64,000 nt of DNA from Pelomonas sp. Root1217 (lineage in GTDB: Bacteria > Pseudomonadota > Gammaproteobacteria > Burkholderiales > Burkholderiaceae_C). The notes beneath the pieces were generated by a model. The model had not been told where the DNA came from and did no database searches. It worked only from the letters and a program-made list of their open reading frames with translations. Positions 58,342 through 64,000 of the stretch are shown here, piece by piece (the stretch's first letter is position 1; the number at the start of each line of letters is the position of its first letter). The stretch lies in NCBI RefSeq assembly GCF_001425705.1, contig NZ_LMDC01000027.1, positions 375,515 to 439,514 of the forward strand, written 5' to 3'. Made by a program: the position numbers and the translations under genes.

Positions 58342-59289
58342 TCACTTGTCGCGGGCGATGAGCTGGACCAGGGCGCTGAAAGGTGACACCAGGCCACGCC
58401 GCCAGTTGCGCTCGACGATGTCGCGGTCACCGCTGCGCAGCTTGAGCACGGCGGGCAGTACGCGCGGGCAGGGCACCAGGGCCAGGCGGGCGTACAGGTG
58501 GCGTTGGCGCCAGCCCACGCCGGCTTGCCATGCGAGAGGGCCGTCTTCTGCGCGCAGCAGCACCAGGCGGGCGAGTTGTGGCTCGCGGTCCAGCAGCTCG
58601 CCTGCCGCCATCTGCATCAGCAGATGGCGCTGGGATTCATCGGTCAGTGCCTGCGCGACACGGGCATGTCGACCTTCGCCGTGCAGGCGTTGCAGCAGCG
58701 CCTCTGCGCCTTCGTCCAGTGCGCAGTCAAAGGCCGTCGCCAGGGCGGTGACAAAGCGGCCGCCGGGCACCGAGGCCATCAGCCAGTTCTCGACAATGGG
58801 CAGCTCGGGGCGCGTCGTGTAGCGGTCGATGTAGAAGCCGACGTAGTCTGCAGCGCGGCGCCGGCGCGTCTCATGCAGCCAGCCCAGGTCGCGGCTCAGC
58901 AGCATGGAGGCGTCCATCCAGACACCGCCGTGCCGCGCCAGCAGCTGGATGCGCAGCCAGTCGGCCTGGCGGTCGGCCGGCATGTCGTCGAAGTCGGCGC
59001 GCAGTTCGGACAGCCATTGGCCGACGCTGTCACGGTCCAGCAGGCGCAGTTGGTGGTCGGGCGCGAAGCGGCGCCAGTTGGCCAGGCAGGCCTGGATGAA
59101 GGCCGGTGCCGGGCCGGGCTGCCAGTAGGTCCAGATGATCCTGGGGATCTCGTCCTGGCAGAGCGGCGTGTTGTCGCCCACCATGACGGCGCGGGTCTGC
59201 GTCGGCACCCTGGCCCGCAGCACGGTGGCCAGTTCGCGCAGCAGCAGGACCGCGATCAGGGCGGTGACGGCCGCGGGCAGCCAATCCAT
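58342..59289 (-). CDS. Capsular polysaccharide synthesis-type glycosyltransferase
   Basis: A 315-residue protein with an N-terminal membrane anchor (about 5-22) and a glycosyltransferase domain of the capsule synthesis/GT32 kind. Landmarks are IPRIIWTYWQPGPAPAFI (about 49-66), ADWLRIQLLARHGGVWMDAS (about 108-127), where WMDAS takes the place of the DxD motif, and PIVENWLMASVPGG. Sugar and acceptor are unknown. Its start shares the A of the KdoO stop (TGATG), so the two are made together, which suggests a step close to the Kdo-inner core region. Confidence 0.83.
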   Translation of the reverse strand: MDWLPAAVTALIAVLLLRELATVLRARVPTQTRAVMVGDNTPLCQDEIPRIIWTYWQPGPAPAFIQACLANWRRFAPDHQLRLLDRDSVGQWLSELRADFDDMPADRQADWLRIQLLARHGGVWMDASMLLSRDLGWLHETRRRRAADYVGFYIDRYTTRPELPIVENWLMASVPGGRFVTALATAFDCALDEGAEALLQRLHGEGRHARVAQALTDESQRHLLMQMAAGELLDREPQLARLVLLRAEDGPLAWQAGVGWRQRHLYARLALVPCPRVLPAVLKLRSGDRDIVERNWRRGLVSPFSALVQLIARDK

Positions 59290-60152
59290 CAGGTCAGCCG
59301 GCGGCCCAGTTGCCGCTCGAGGATGGCCAGCGGGCTGGCGGCGGGCTCGACCTGGGCCTGGGCCGGCAGATGCAGCGTCTGCTCCATCATGAACTGGCCG
59401 GACATGACCGCATGGGACGTTTGGTCGGAGTAGCAGACCCAGGTCGAACCGGGCGGGAACGGCATCTCGACCTGCGGGCTGCTGCGCTGGTAATCCAGGT
59501 CACCCTTCATGCCGTCGTGCAACTGCAGCATCAGGTGGTCGTACTCGGTGCGCAGCGACTTGGTCACGTGCAGGGCCTTGAGGGCTTTGGCCTGCCAGGC
59601 CACATAGGGCTTGGCGCGGGGCACGAAGCGGCGGGCGATGTCCTCGAAGGCCTCGCCGACACGCCAGATGCGCGGCTCGCCGTTGGGATTGAGGTTGGTG
59701 AACACGCGCAGGATGCGCTCGCCGCGGTTGGGCCGCGAAGGGAAAGCGTCGATATGCAGCCGGCGGTCGTCGGCGCGCCAGGACTGCACCCGCGACTCGA
59801 CCTGCATAGGGCGGTAGCTCGTGGGGGCCAAGCGCAGCGACGGCTTGTAGGCTGGCGCAATCGCGTCGATCAAGGCGCAGGCCTGGGTGCGAAAGCGCCC
59901 GATCAGGGCCGCGAGCCGCTCCTTCTCCTCACCTTGCACGGCGGCGCCGGCCAGCACGCCGTCATGGCGCAGGCTGATATTGCGGGACTTCTCGTCGCGC
60001 ACGTCGGGGCGCAGCAGTTTTTGCTCGTCGGGCGTCAGCTCGAAGCGCAGTCCGGGGAAGAACAGCACCCGGCCCGCCTCAAGGTCAGGCACCAGGCCGG
60101 GCTTGGACGAAGTCCAGTCGCGGCTGTCGACAGTGATGATTCGGTTGTCCAT
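59289..60152 (-). CDS. kdoO: Kdo 3-hydroxylase (KdoO), Fe(II)/2-oxoglutarate oxygenase
   Basis: A 287-residue oxygenase of the Kdo hydroxylase family. It converts the outer Kdo of Kdo2-lipid A to Ko in bacteria such as Burkholderia and Yersinia. The double-stranded beta-helix ligands appear as HID in DRRLHIDAFPSRPNRGERIL (about 128-147) and as the His in DQTSHAVMSGQ (about 245-255). The first residues (MDNRIITVDSRDW) and RNISLRHDGVLAG fit the family. No signal peptide is present, as expected for an enzyme working on the cytoplasmic face. It lies between two glycosyltransferase genes. Confidence 0.9.
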   Translation of the reverse strand: MDNRIITVDSRDWTSSKPGLVPDLEAGRVLFFPGLRFELTPDEQKLLRPDVRDEKSRNISLRHDGVLAGAAVQGEEKERLAALIGRFRTQACALIDAIAPAYKPSLRLAPTSYRPMQVESRVQSWRADDRRLHIDAFPSRPNRGERILRVFTNLNPNGEPRIWRVGEAFEDIARRFVPRAKPYVAWQAKALKALHVTKSLRTEYDHLMLQLHDGMKGDLDYQRSSPQVEMPFPPGSTWVCYSDQTSHAVMSGQFMMEQTLHLPAQAQVEPAASPLAILERQLGRRLT

Positions 60153-60164
60153 GCCGGTGGTCTG

Positions 60165-60905
60165 TCATTCTTTCCAGTGGTCGGCGATCCACTTCGCGGG
60201 CCGGGCATGGCGCCAGTTGCCATGCGAGCGGCCCACCAGCGCATCGGGTGGGTTCATCACGCCGTGGAAGACCAGCACGCGCGCACCGGCCGGAATGAAG
60301 GGGTCGCGCCAGAAGCTGGTGGGCCACATCGGCAGGCAGTGGTATTTGTAGCTGGCACACCAGTCCTTGGGCCAGTAGGCCAGCTTGCCCTGGTCGTGCA
60401 GGAAATGGCTGAGATATTCCTGCTCGTTGCGGTACTTGGCGCGCACCTCGTCCTGGTGGGCGATGAAGTGGGCCAGCACGTCGGCGTGGGCGCCGATGCG
60501 GAAACGGTAGACCGAGGAGTTGCCCGTCACGCGCCAGGGGCGCTTCCAGTCCTTGATGATGAGGAAGTCGCCGGGCACCTCGAAGAATTCGGTCAGGTCG
60601 CCGACGATGACGACGTCCAGGTCCAGGAACAGGGCCGTGCCTTTCAGGCCGAAGAGGTCCGCCTGGTAGGTGCCGAGCTTTTTCCAGCCGCCATCGCGCT
60701 TGCCTGGGCTGGCGTGCGTCTCGGGCAGCGGCAGGCTTTCGACCTCGGAGCGGATGCCGTGGGTGTCATCGGTGAAGCAGACGAAGCGGAACGGGCCGCG
60801 GAGGTGGCGCGCGGCCATGCCGTACAGGCGGTTGACGTACTCGGGGCCGTACTTGGTGCCCCACTTCATGCAGATGACGAAGCGGTCTTCGGCTGCGCTG
60901 CTCAT
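60165..60905 (-). CDS. Glycosyltransferase with DxD motif
   Basis: A 246-residue GT-A-like protein. The acidic metal motif is in ALFLDLDVVIVGDLTEFF (about 91-108). The N terminus (RFVICMKWGTKYGPEYVNRL; FRFVCFTDDTHGI) and the region WPKDWCASYKYHCLP are typical of small transferases encoded in lipopolysaccharide clusters. Family 8 is possible but not certain. The ATG at 60905 has GGAA upstream and lies next to repeat copy B, with lapB further upstream on the same strand. Its stop is 12 bp before the KdoO start. Confidence 0.82.
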   Translation of the reverse strand: MSSAAEDRFVICMKWGTKYGPEYVNRLYGMAARHLRGPFRFVCFTDDTHGIRSEVESLPLPETHASPGKRDGGWKKLGTYQADLFGLKGTALFLDLDVVIVGDLTEFFEVPGDFLIIKDWKRPWRVTGNSSVYRFRIGAHADVLAHFIAHQDEVRAKYRNEQEYLSHFLHDQGKLAYWPKDWCASYKYHCLPMWPTSFWRDPFIPAGARVLVFHGVMNPPDALVGRSHGNWRHARPAKWIADHWKE

Positions 60906-60927
60906 TTCAGTTGTTCCATAGTCATTG

Positions 60928-61140
60928 CGGGCCGAGCGCCGGGCTGCCGTGGGCCAGAGGCCGACGGCCTGTCGTAGGCACAAGCAGTCCACATGGACTG
61001 CTTGTGTCCGACTCCAGTTCGCCAAGCCGGCCCGCGCTGGCGATGTGCTTGCCGGTCAATCCGGCAAGCATCGCCGCCCCCCCGGGGGGCCGATCAGGCG
61101 CACCGCGTTCAGCGGTGTGCGGCTGGGCGAGGGGCTTCAT
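60928..61140 (-). repeat. Structured intergenic repeat, copy B
   Basis: A second, longer copy of the element at 44443-44582, again abutting the stop of a minus-strand gene (lapB). Conserved stems are GCTTGCCGG-TCAAT-CCGGCAAGC (61047-61069), a GCCCCCC/GGGGGGC stem, and CACCGC-GTTCA-GCGGTG. Base changes between copies keep the stems paired. Copy B also contains an insert with a 13-bp hairpin, CACAAGCAGTCCA-CA-TGGACTGCTTGTG (60979-61006). This region fills the 235-bp gap between lapB and the glycosyltransferase; no gene is seen in it. Confidence 0.8.
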
Positions 61141-62286
61141 CTACGCGAGTTCCTCGATGGGTTGCGGCGGATAGCTGTCCCAGTTCAGGCAGGCCGGGCA
61201 TTGCCAGAAGTAGTGGGCGGCCTCGAAACCGCAGGCGGCACAGCGGTAGCGTTGCAGCGGTTTGGCGGCCTTTTCCAGCGCCTGGATCATGGGAGCGGCC
61301 TCGTCGGCGGGCAATGCGCCGGCATTGAGCTTGAGCAACTCCGTGGCAGCCGACAGGGCCGGCTGCTCGCGCAGATGGACTGCCAGGCGCTCACGCTGCG
61401 GGCCCGGCTGCAGGCCTGCCAGTGCGCGCAGCAACTGCATGCTGGGCGAGCGGTGGTACTGCTCGCTGATCAGCGCGATGGCGCGCTCAGGCTGGCCCAG
61501 AGATTTGGCGGCGGCGGCGCAGTCGGCTGCAACAAGGTTGAAGGCCGGCGGGTTGGCTGCGAGCAGCTTGGTGAAGGCGGCAAGCGCGGCTTCAGCCTGG
61601 CCAGCCTTGAGTAGCATCTGGCCCTGCAGTACGTAGGCGCGAGCCGCTTCGGGCGCGCGTCGCTGCGCCTGTTCAAGCAGGGAGGGCACCAGGTCGACAT
61701 GCCCCTGGGACTGGGCAACCAGGGCCTGCTCGCAGAGGTAATGCGCGATACGACCGGAGAAGGAGCCCGTGCCCGCGGCTTCCAGCTCGGCGGCAACCTC
61801 GGCGGCCTTGGACCAGTCCCGTGAGCGCTCATACAGGGACAGCAGGGCCAGGCGCGCTTCACGCTCGAAAGCGGTACCGCGCAGTTCGGCATAGGCCGCC
61901 TCGGCGCGGTCGAACAGGCCAGCCTTGAAGAAGTCCTGGGCCAGTTCGTGCTGGGCGCGGTCGCGGTCGGTTTGCGCCAAGTCGCCGCGGCGCAGCAGAT
62001 GTTCGTGCACCCGCACGGCGCGCTCGGTCTCGCCGCGGCGGCGGAACAGGCTGCCCAGGGCGAAGTGCAGCTCGGAGGTGTCGGGGTCGTTCTGTACGGC
62101 CTCGATGAAGGCGTCGATGGCCTTGTCCTGCTGTTCGTTCAGCAGCAGGTTCAGACCCTTGAAATAGGCCTTGGGCGAATCACGCTGTTCCAGCTTCCAC
62201 TGCTTGGAGTCGAGCTTGGAGGCCAGCCAGCCGAGGACGAAGACGACGGGCAGGACGAAGAGCAGCCAGCGCGGATCAAACTCCAT
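61141..62286 (-). CDS. lapB: Lipopolysaccharide assembly protein B
   Basis: A 381-residue inner membrane-anchored TPR protein. The N-terminal helix (about 7-23, WLLFVLPVVFVLGWLAS) is followed by about nine TPR units and a C-terminal rubredoxin-like metal site with four Cys (YRCAACGF...WQCPACLNW). LapB regulates LpxC proteolysis by FtsH and so balances lipopolysaccharide and phospholipid synthesis. The start at 62286 lies inside the end of lapA (11 bp overlap). Gene order rpsA-ihfB-lapA-lapB is the usual one in beta-proteobacteria. Confidence 0.95.
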   Translation of the reverse strand: MEFDPRWLLFVLPVVFVLGWLASKLDSKQWKLEQRDSPKAYFKGLNLLLNEQQDKAIDAFIEAVQNDPDTSELHFALGSLFRRRGETERAVRVHEHLLRRGDLAQTDRDRAQHELAQDFFKAGLFDRAEAAYAELRGTAFEREARLALLSLYERSRDWSKAAEVAAELEAAGTGSFSGRIAHYLCEQALVAQSQGHVDLVPSLLEQAQRRAPEAARAYVLQGQMLLKAGQAEAALAAFTKLLAANPPAFNLVAADCAAAAKSLGQPERAIALISEQYHRSPSMQLLRALAGLQPGPQRERLAVHLREQPALSAATELLKLNAGALPADEAAPMIQALEKAAKPLQRYRCAACGFEAAHYFWQCPACLNWDSYPPQPIEELA

Positions 62287-62575
62287 CTTGGTGGGCGGCG
62301 TAAGGGGCTGCGGGGACTTCGGGCGTGGATTGGGGTGCGCCGGGCAGGGGTTCGACGCGTTGGGCGGCGCGGCGGTGGCGCCACCAGGCAGGCACCATGG
62401 CCAGCACGCCAAAGGCGGCGCCGAAGCCAAAGGCCAGCAGCACGATGATGACCTGCGGCGCGCGCCACTCGTGGCCGAAGAACCAGCGCACGGTGGCCTC
62501 GTGGCTGTTGTTCAGCGCAAAGGCGAACAGTGTGAAGAAGAGCAGGGCTCGCAGGAGCCAGACAAGGGTGCGCAT
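62276..62575 (-). CDS. lapA: LapA domain protein (DUF1049)
   Basis: A 99-residue membrane protein with two hydrophobic helices (about 3-20 and 42-66) and a Pro-rich cytoplasmic tail. The segment FALNNSHEATVRWFFGHEWRAP between the helices is typical of LapA, which works with LapB in lipopolysaccharide assembly. The start at 62575 follows ihfB by 26 bp, and the 3' end overlaps lapB. Confidence 0.93.
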   Translation of the reverse strand: MRTLVWLLRALLFFTLFAFALNNSHEATVRWFFGHEWRAPQVIIVLLAFGFGAAFGVLAMVPAWWRHRRAAQRVEPLPGAPQSTPEVPAAPYAAHQDGV

Positions 62576-62601
62576 GGCCCCGGATTCTGACTCAGGCTGA
62601 C

Positions 62602-62901
62602 TCAGACGTCGGTGACCGGCAAGTGCTTGTCGACGGCCTCGCGCAGCGCCTTGCCGGGCTTGAAGTGAGGTGCCAGCTTCTCTGGAATCATGACTTGCTC
62701 GCCGCTGCGCGGGTTGCGCCCGACGCGGGGAGGGCGGCGACTGATGGAGAAGCTGCCAAAGCCGCGGATCTCGATGCGGTGGCCGCGCGCGAGGGCGTCG
62801 CTCATCGCGTCGAGGATGGTCTTGACCGCGAACTCGGTGTCGCGCTGGGTCAGTTGGCCAAATCGTTCGGCGAGCACGGCGACGAGGTCGGAGCGGGTCA
62901 T
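62602..62901 (-). CDS. ihfB: Integration host factor subunit beta
   Basis: A 99-residue DNA-bending protein of the HU/IHF family. The start [21 protein letters not shown], the [22 protein letters not shown] arm region and [18 protein letters not shown] match IhfB. IHF aids sigma-54 promoters among others, which is of interest for the PEP-CTERM promoter in this window. The start at 62901 was chosen from the family N terminus; 24 further upstream codons are non-homologous. The gene follows rpsA, with a hairpin in between. Confidence 0.96.
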   Translation of the reverse strand: MTRSDLVAVLAERFGQLTQRDTEFAVKTILDAMSDALARGHRIEIRGFGSFSISRRPPRVGRNPRSGEQVMIPEKLAPHFKPGKALREAVDKHLPVTDV

Positions 62902-62974
62902 GGCGGAGCGCTTGTTTGTCGTTCTGAATTGAAACAGGCCCGCTGGCGAGGCCGGCGAGCCTGTGGGGAGCATA

Positions 62975-62996
62975 CCCGGCCTCGTGAGAGGCCGGG
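62975..62996 (-). promoter_or_regulatory. Hairpin between rpsA and ihfB
   Basis: A perfect 9-bp GC stem (CCCGGCCTC / GAGGCCGGG) with a 4-nt loop starts 15 bp beyond the rpsA stop. No T-run follows, so it may stabilise the rpsA mRNA end, or lower read-through into ihfB, rather than act as a full terminator. Confidence 0.6.
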
Positions 62997-63011
62997 CAGG
63001 TCAAACAAGGC

Positions 63012-64000
63012 TTAGTTGCCCTGGTTGTCCAGCTTGGCGCGCAGCAGGGCGCCCAGGCTGGTGGTGCCGGCGTTTTCACGCTCGCTCGACTGGCTCAGGC
63101 GCTGCATGGCTTCCTGGTTGTCGGCGTTGTCCTTGGCCTTGATGGACAGCTGGATGTTGCGGGTCTTGCGGTCGATGTTGACGACGACAGCGGTGACTTC
63201 GTCGCCTTCCTTCAGCACGTTGCGGGCGTCTTCCACGCGATCGCGGGAGATTTCCGAAGCGCGCAGATAGGCCATCACGCCGTCAGCCAGCTCGATCTCG
63301 GCGCCGCGCGGGTCGACGGTCTTGACCTTGCCGGTCACCGAAGCGCCACGGTCATTGATCGTGGTGTAGGCAGTGAAGGGGTCGCTGTCCAGCTGCTTGA
63401 TGCCCAGCGAGATGCGCTCGCGCTCGACGTCCACGGCCAGCACGACGGCTTCGACTTCCTGGCCCTTCTTGAAGTTGCGAACGGCGGTTTCGCCGGTCTC
63501 GTCCCAAGACAGGTCGGACAGGTGCACCAGGCCGTCGATGCCCTGGGCCAGGCCCACGAACACGCCGAAGTCGGTGATCGACTTGACCGGGCCCTTGACC
63601 TTGTCGCCGCGCTTGACGTTCTCGGCGAACTCTTCCCACGGGTTGGCCTTGCACTGCTTCATGCCCAGGCTGATGCGGCGCTTGTCTTCGTCGATTTCCA
63701 GGACCATGACTTCGACTTCGTCGCCCAGCGAGACCAGCTTGCTGGGGGCGATGTTCTTGTTGGTCCAGTCCATCTCAGACACGTGCACCAGGCCTTCGAT
63801 GCCCGGCTCGATCTCGACGAACGCACCGTAGTCGGCGATGTTCGTGACCTTGCCGAACAGGCGCGTGCCCGTCGGGTAGCGGCGAGCAACGCCGAACCAC
63901 GGGTCGTCGCCCAGCTGCTTGATGCCCAGCGAGACGCGGTTCTTCTCGGCGTCGAACTTCAGGACCTTGGCGGTCAGTTCCTGGCCAACCGTCACGACTT
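63012..64000 (-). CDS. rpsA: 30S ribosomal protein S1 (partial, 5' end outside window)
   Basis: The C-terminal 329 residues of S1 are visible; the start lies beyond the right edge. About four S1 RNA-binding domains can be followed, each with the GxVxxxxxxGAFV/I-type strand ([60 protein letters not shown]) and the repeated SLGIKQL or SLGMKQ ends. S1 recruits mRNA to the 30S subunit. The gene lies upstream of ihfB, as in most proteobacteria. A GTG at 63995 is only an internal Val codon, not a start. Confidence 0.97.
   Translation of the reverse strand, partial: VVTVGQELTAKVLKFDAEKNRVSLGIKQLGDDPWFGVARRYPTGTRLFGKVTNIADYGAFVEIEPGIEGLVHVSEMDWTNKNIAPSKLVSLGDEVEVMVLEIDEDKRRISLGMKQCKANPWEEFAENVKRGDKVKGPVKSITDFGVFVGLAQGIDGLVHLSDLSWDETGETAVRNFKKGQEVEAVVLAVDVERERISLGIKQLDSDPFTAYTTINDRGASVTGKVKTVDPRGAEIELADGVMAYLRASEISRDRVEDARNVLKEGDEVTAVVVNIDRKTRNIQLSIKAKDNADNQEAMQRLSQSSERENAGTTSLGALLRAKLDNQGN

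Noticed and set aside
62975..62996. Full rho-independent terminator after rpsA
   Set aside because: The stem is strong, but no run of T follows on the minus strand, so it was listed only as a hairpin.

Overview
The window is a 64 kb, very GC-rich piece of a bacterial chromosome. Gene content suggests a beta-proteobacterium of the order Burkholderiales, probably near Roseateles, Pelomonas or Rubrivivax. The evidence is the rpsA-ihfB-lapA-lapB block, ADP-heptose genes with separate kinase and adenylyltransferase, a Kdo 3-hydroxylase, PEP-CTERM/PrsT genes and a PHB-type 3-hydroxybutyrate dehydrogenase. The taxon is inference from gene content; no rRNA or tRNA gene was found. Coding density is very high, with many ATGA, GTGA, TTGA or TGATG start/stop overlaps, and no gene-free stretch exceeds about 235 bp. 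No insertion sequence, prophage or CRISPR array was seen.

Layout: 1-2.8 kb, a DUF3617 protein and a two-subunit acyl-CoA dehydrogenase. 2.9-8.0 kb, a PEP-CTERM surface protein behind a near-consensus sigma-54 promoter, the TPR protein PrsT, a retropepsin-like protease and YajQ. 8.1-10.1 kb, murB, an exported ATP-dependent DNA ligase (LigE), and a LexA operator in front of an unannotated 26-codon ORF. 10.1-12.3 kb, yaeQ-GNAT-argG. 12.4-16.3 kb, a secreted coiled-coil protein, peptidyl-dipeptidase Dcp and a lipoprotein. 16.3-22.1 kb, an operon (NDH-2-like oxidoreductase, hbdH, cupin, patatin, YeeE) opposite a LysR regulator. 22.1-30.3 kb, an aotJQMOP-like basic amino acid ABC operon with two binding proteins, headed by trhO and an alpha/beta hydrolase.

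30.4-42.2 kb is a signalling island of six genes: an HD-GYP response regulator and two hybrid histidine kinases in one direction, and a receiver/kinase-like protein, an orphan membrane-anchored UrtA-type binding protein and a large hybrid kinase in the other. The receiver/kinase-like protein has Gln where the phospho-accepting His should be. 42.2-44.4 kb is Fur-boxed feoAB. 44.6-50.7 kb holds a periplasmic cyclophilin, dnaE, a second patatin and a small helix-hairpin-helix protein.

50.7-62.6 kb is a lipopolysaccharide region: msbA, two tandem GT9 heptosyltransferase-like genes, gmhA-rfaE1-rfaE2-gmhB with a GT4 gene, further glycosyltransferases, Kdo 3-hydroxylase and lapAB. The window ends in ihfB and the 3' part of rpsA. 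Two copies of a structured intergenic repeat sit directly behind the cyclophilin and lapB genes, about 16 kb apart.

The strongest leads are the LexA-controlled micro-ORF, the two-component island with an orphan binding protein and a degenerate kinase, the covarying repeat, and the sigma-54 promoter in front of the PEP-CTERM gene.
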